The translations under genes were made by a program, and so were the position numbers. 64,000 nt of DNA from Oegoconia quadripuncta (taxonomy: Eukaryota; Arthropoda; Insecta; Lepidoptera; Autostichidae). The first letter of the stretch is position 1; the number at the start of each line of letters is the position of its first letter. The stretch lies in NCBI GenBank assembly GCA_949316235.1, contig OX438750.1:19222865-19286864 (forward strand), written 5' to 3'. The notes beneath the pieces are model-generated. The model did not search any database and had not been told where the DNA came from. It worked only from the letters and a program-made list of their open reading frames with translations. Positions 62,889-64,000 of this stretch are shown in pieces.

Positions 62889-64000
62889 TGTGTACATACA
62901 TACATAGGTCGGTATCATTGTTTTTGAGTTGTTGCAATTTGCTAAGAACATCGACCATTTCTGGACTTATCCACAATTTCTTACCAAAAACTACCAACAG
63001 AACTAGTTAAAACTAATGTATTTTCTGCATTTATTTAAACACTCATTATTCCGTTTTAATATTTTATAGCGATAATACTTACATTCCTTTATGAAATAGC
63101 AAACACACCCGATCCGAGTTCGCATCCGATTTTATTAAAAACGTGATGAGTCTCGCATGATATATGGACATGCACGATGTTCCAGCTGTATAATGGGGTT
63201 CACGGAAAGTGGACACGTGTTTTCAGGCAGTCAATTATTGACCATGAAATTGAAACTACGTAGTTCGTTAACAAGCAAAATCGAGTAGGGCATCAAAAGA
63301 ATTTTCAGTAATTGTGGATGGATGTAACAATTTTGATTATACTCATGCATACAAAAATTTGTTTCTTGTTTGTGGTAAATTGTAACGCGAATATGAAAGT
63401 TACAATAAAATTGTTTCAGAAATAAAAGGTTTCAGTGTTCTCGGTTCTCTAGTGGCTTGGTACTAGTGTCATAATTAGGCGCAGATTTAGGCAAAGTTCT
63501 AACCCTAGTCTTAGGCTGATTAGTTGGCAGTTTCGCACAAGCGTGCACTGCATTTGCGTTATTCGCACTTTCCTATATCGCAATTTAGTAGCAGACTCCC
63601 GTTAGTGTCATTTGAAATGTCCAATGCCTACAAATGTGAATAATATTGAAATTGTTATTAGTGAAACGACGTCATTATTGTACCTCCATAACACTTACAT
63701 CCAGCAGTACATCCCTATAAAGAGAGAATGGAAAAATAGGGCTTTAAAATAAGCAATTTTTCACAGATCACACGCCGCGCCATGCTGCCGCACAATGAAT
63801 CGCCAAGTCTGGCGATTATTCATATGAGCCAAATGTATACTACATAGGACAGATGTCCTGGTTATTGTTTTATTTATTAATGAAGATACTTCATAGACGT
63901 CAAAAGGAAATAAAATGAGGAAATGTGACATAGTAAAATACATGGCCTATATAATGAAATAGTTTTATAGTTAAGTATGAAAAAGTAAAATATTTTTCAA
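62889..64000. other. Unique non-coding DNA to window end
   Basis: No repeat family recognised. A GC-balanced spot at 63765-63820 has CACACGCCGCGCCATGCTG and TCGCCAAGTCTGGCGATTA (hairpin-like). No gene. Confidence 0.4.

Noticed and set aside
1..64000. CRISPR arrays, operons, ribosome binding sites, phage or plasmid genes
   Set aside because: The sequence is eukaryotic. Its tandem repeats lack regular spacers and no bacterial genes are present.
1..64000. LTR retrotransposon or endogenous virus copies
   Set aside because: No long direct terminal repeats, protease, integrase or envelope-like ORFs seen. All reverse-transcriptase sequence is of non-LTR type.

Overview
This window is eukaryotic, AT-rich and almost entirely non-coding. 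Its repeat content points to a lepidopteran (moth or butterfly) genome. It carries several tRNA-derived SINE families, short RTE-like 3' ends with the 'cgcccgcggcttcgcc' motif, elements ending in a 'cctttttt..gtcggttaaaa' tail, a 'cgacgaaaaacgacgggtgt' repeat, CR1/Jockey-type LINE 3' ends, and many short inverted-repeat DNA elements with TA-type flanks. I recognise these families from memory; no database was searched. Nothing prokaryotic is present.

No complete host gene is visible. The best host coding evidence is one 48-nt candidate exon at 39048-39095, with a strong acceptor, a strong donor and two open phases. A weaker exon-like block ends at a good donor at 42777. The long gene-free spacing and scattered GC-richer unique blocks with homeodomain-type or CRE/TALE-type sites would fit introns or flanks of a developmental regulator gene. 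That is inference.

Layout. 1-5 kb: SINE A, a LINE 3' scrap, a 137-bp perfect inverted duplication, and a SINE B split by a TA-flanked MITE. 5-8.9 kb: mostly unique, with two candidate regulatory blocks and a perfect 35-bp-arm palindrome. 8.9-17 kb: dense MITEs, RTE-like fragments, SINE A copies and LINE remnants. 17.4-19.5 kb: the only long ORF, a 5'-truncated but otherwise open non-LTR reverse transcriptase on the minus strand. 20.1-20.5 kb: a perfect 392-bp pentanucleotide array continuing the tail of a SINE C fragment. 20.9-26.4 kb: mostly unique, with an interrupted LINE. 26.4-30.3 kb: an exact 140-bp tandem duplication, a hAT-like MITE, a terminal-inverted-repeat element with internal tandem repeats, and further SINEs and MITEs. 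30-34 kb: mostly unique. 34.3-35.3 kb: one old repeat hosting three different MITEs. 35.6-38.7 kb: SINEs, one split by a foldback MITE. 39-41 kb: candidate exon, 101-bp minisatellite and a decayed RT. 41-64 kb: unique sequence with scattered SINE, LINE and MITE copies.

The interactions readable here are parasitic and historical. SINEs probably depend on LINE reverse transcriptases, MITEs inserted into SINEs and older repeats, and the nesting gives a relative chronology. I found no new multi-gene system. The most distinctive observations are the SINE-tail-derived satellite, the inverted duplication that copies a LINE poly(A) tail, the nested MITE cluster at 34.3-35.3 kb, and the 48-nt candidate exon.
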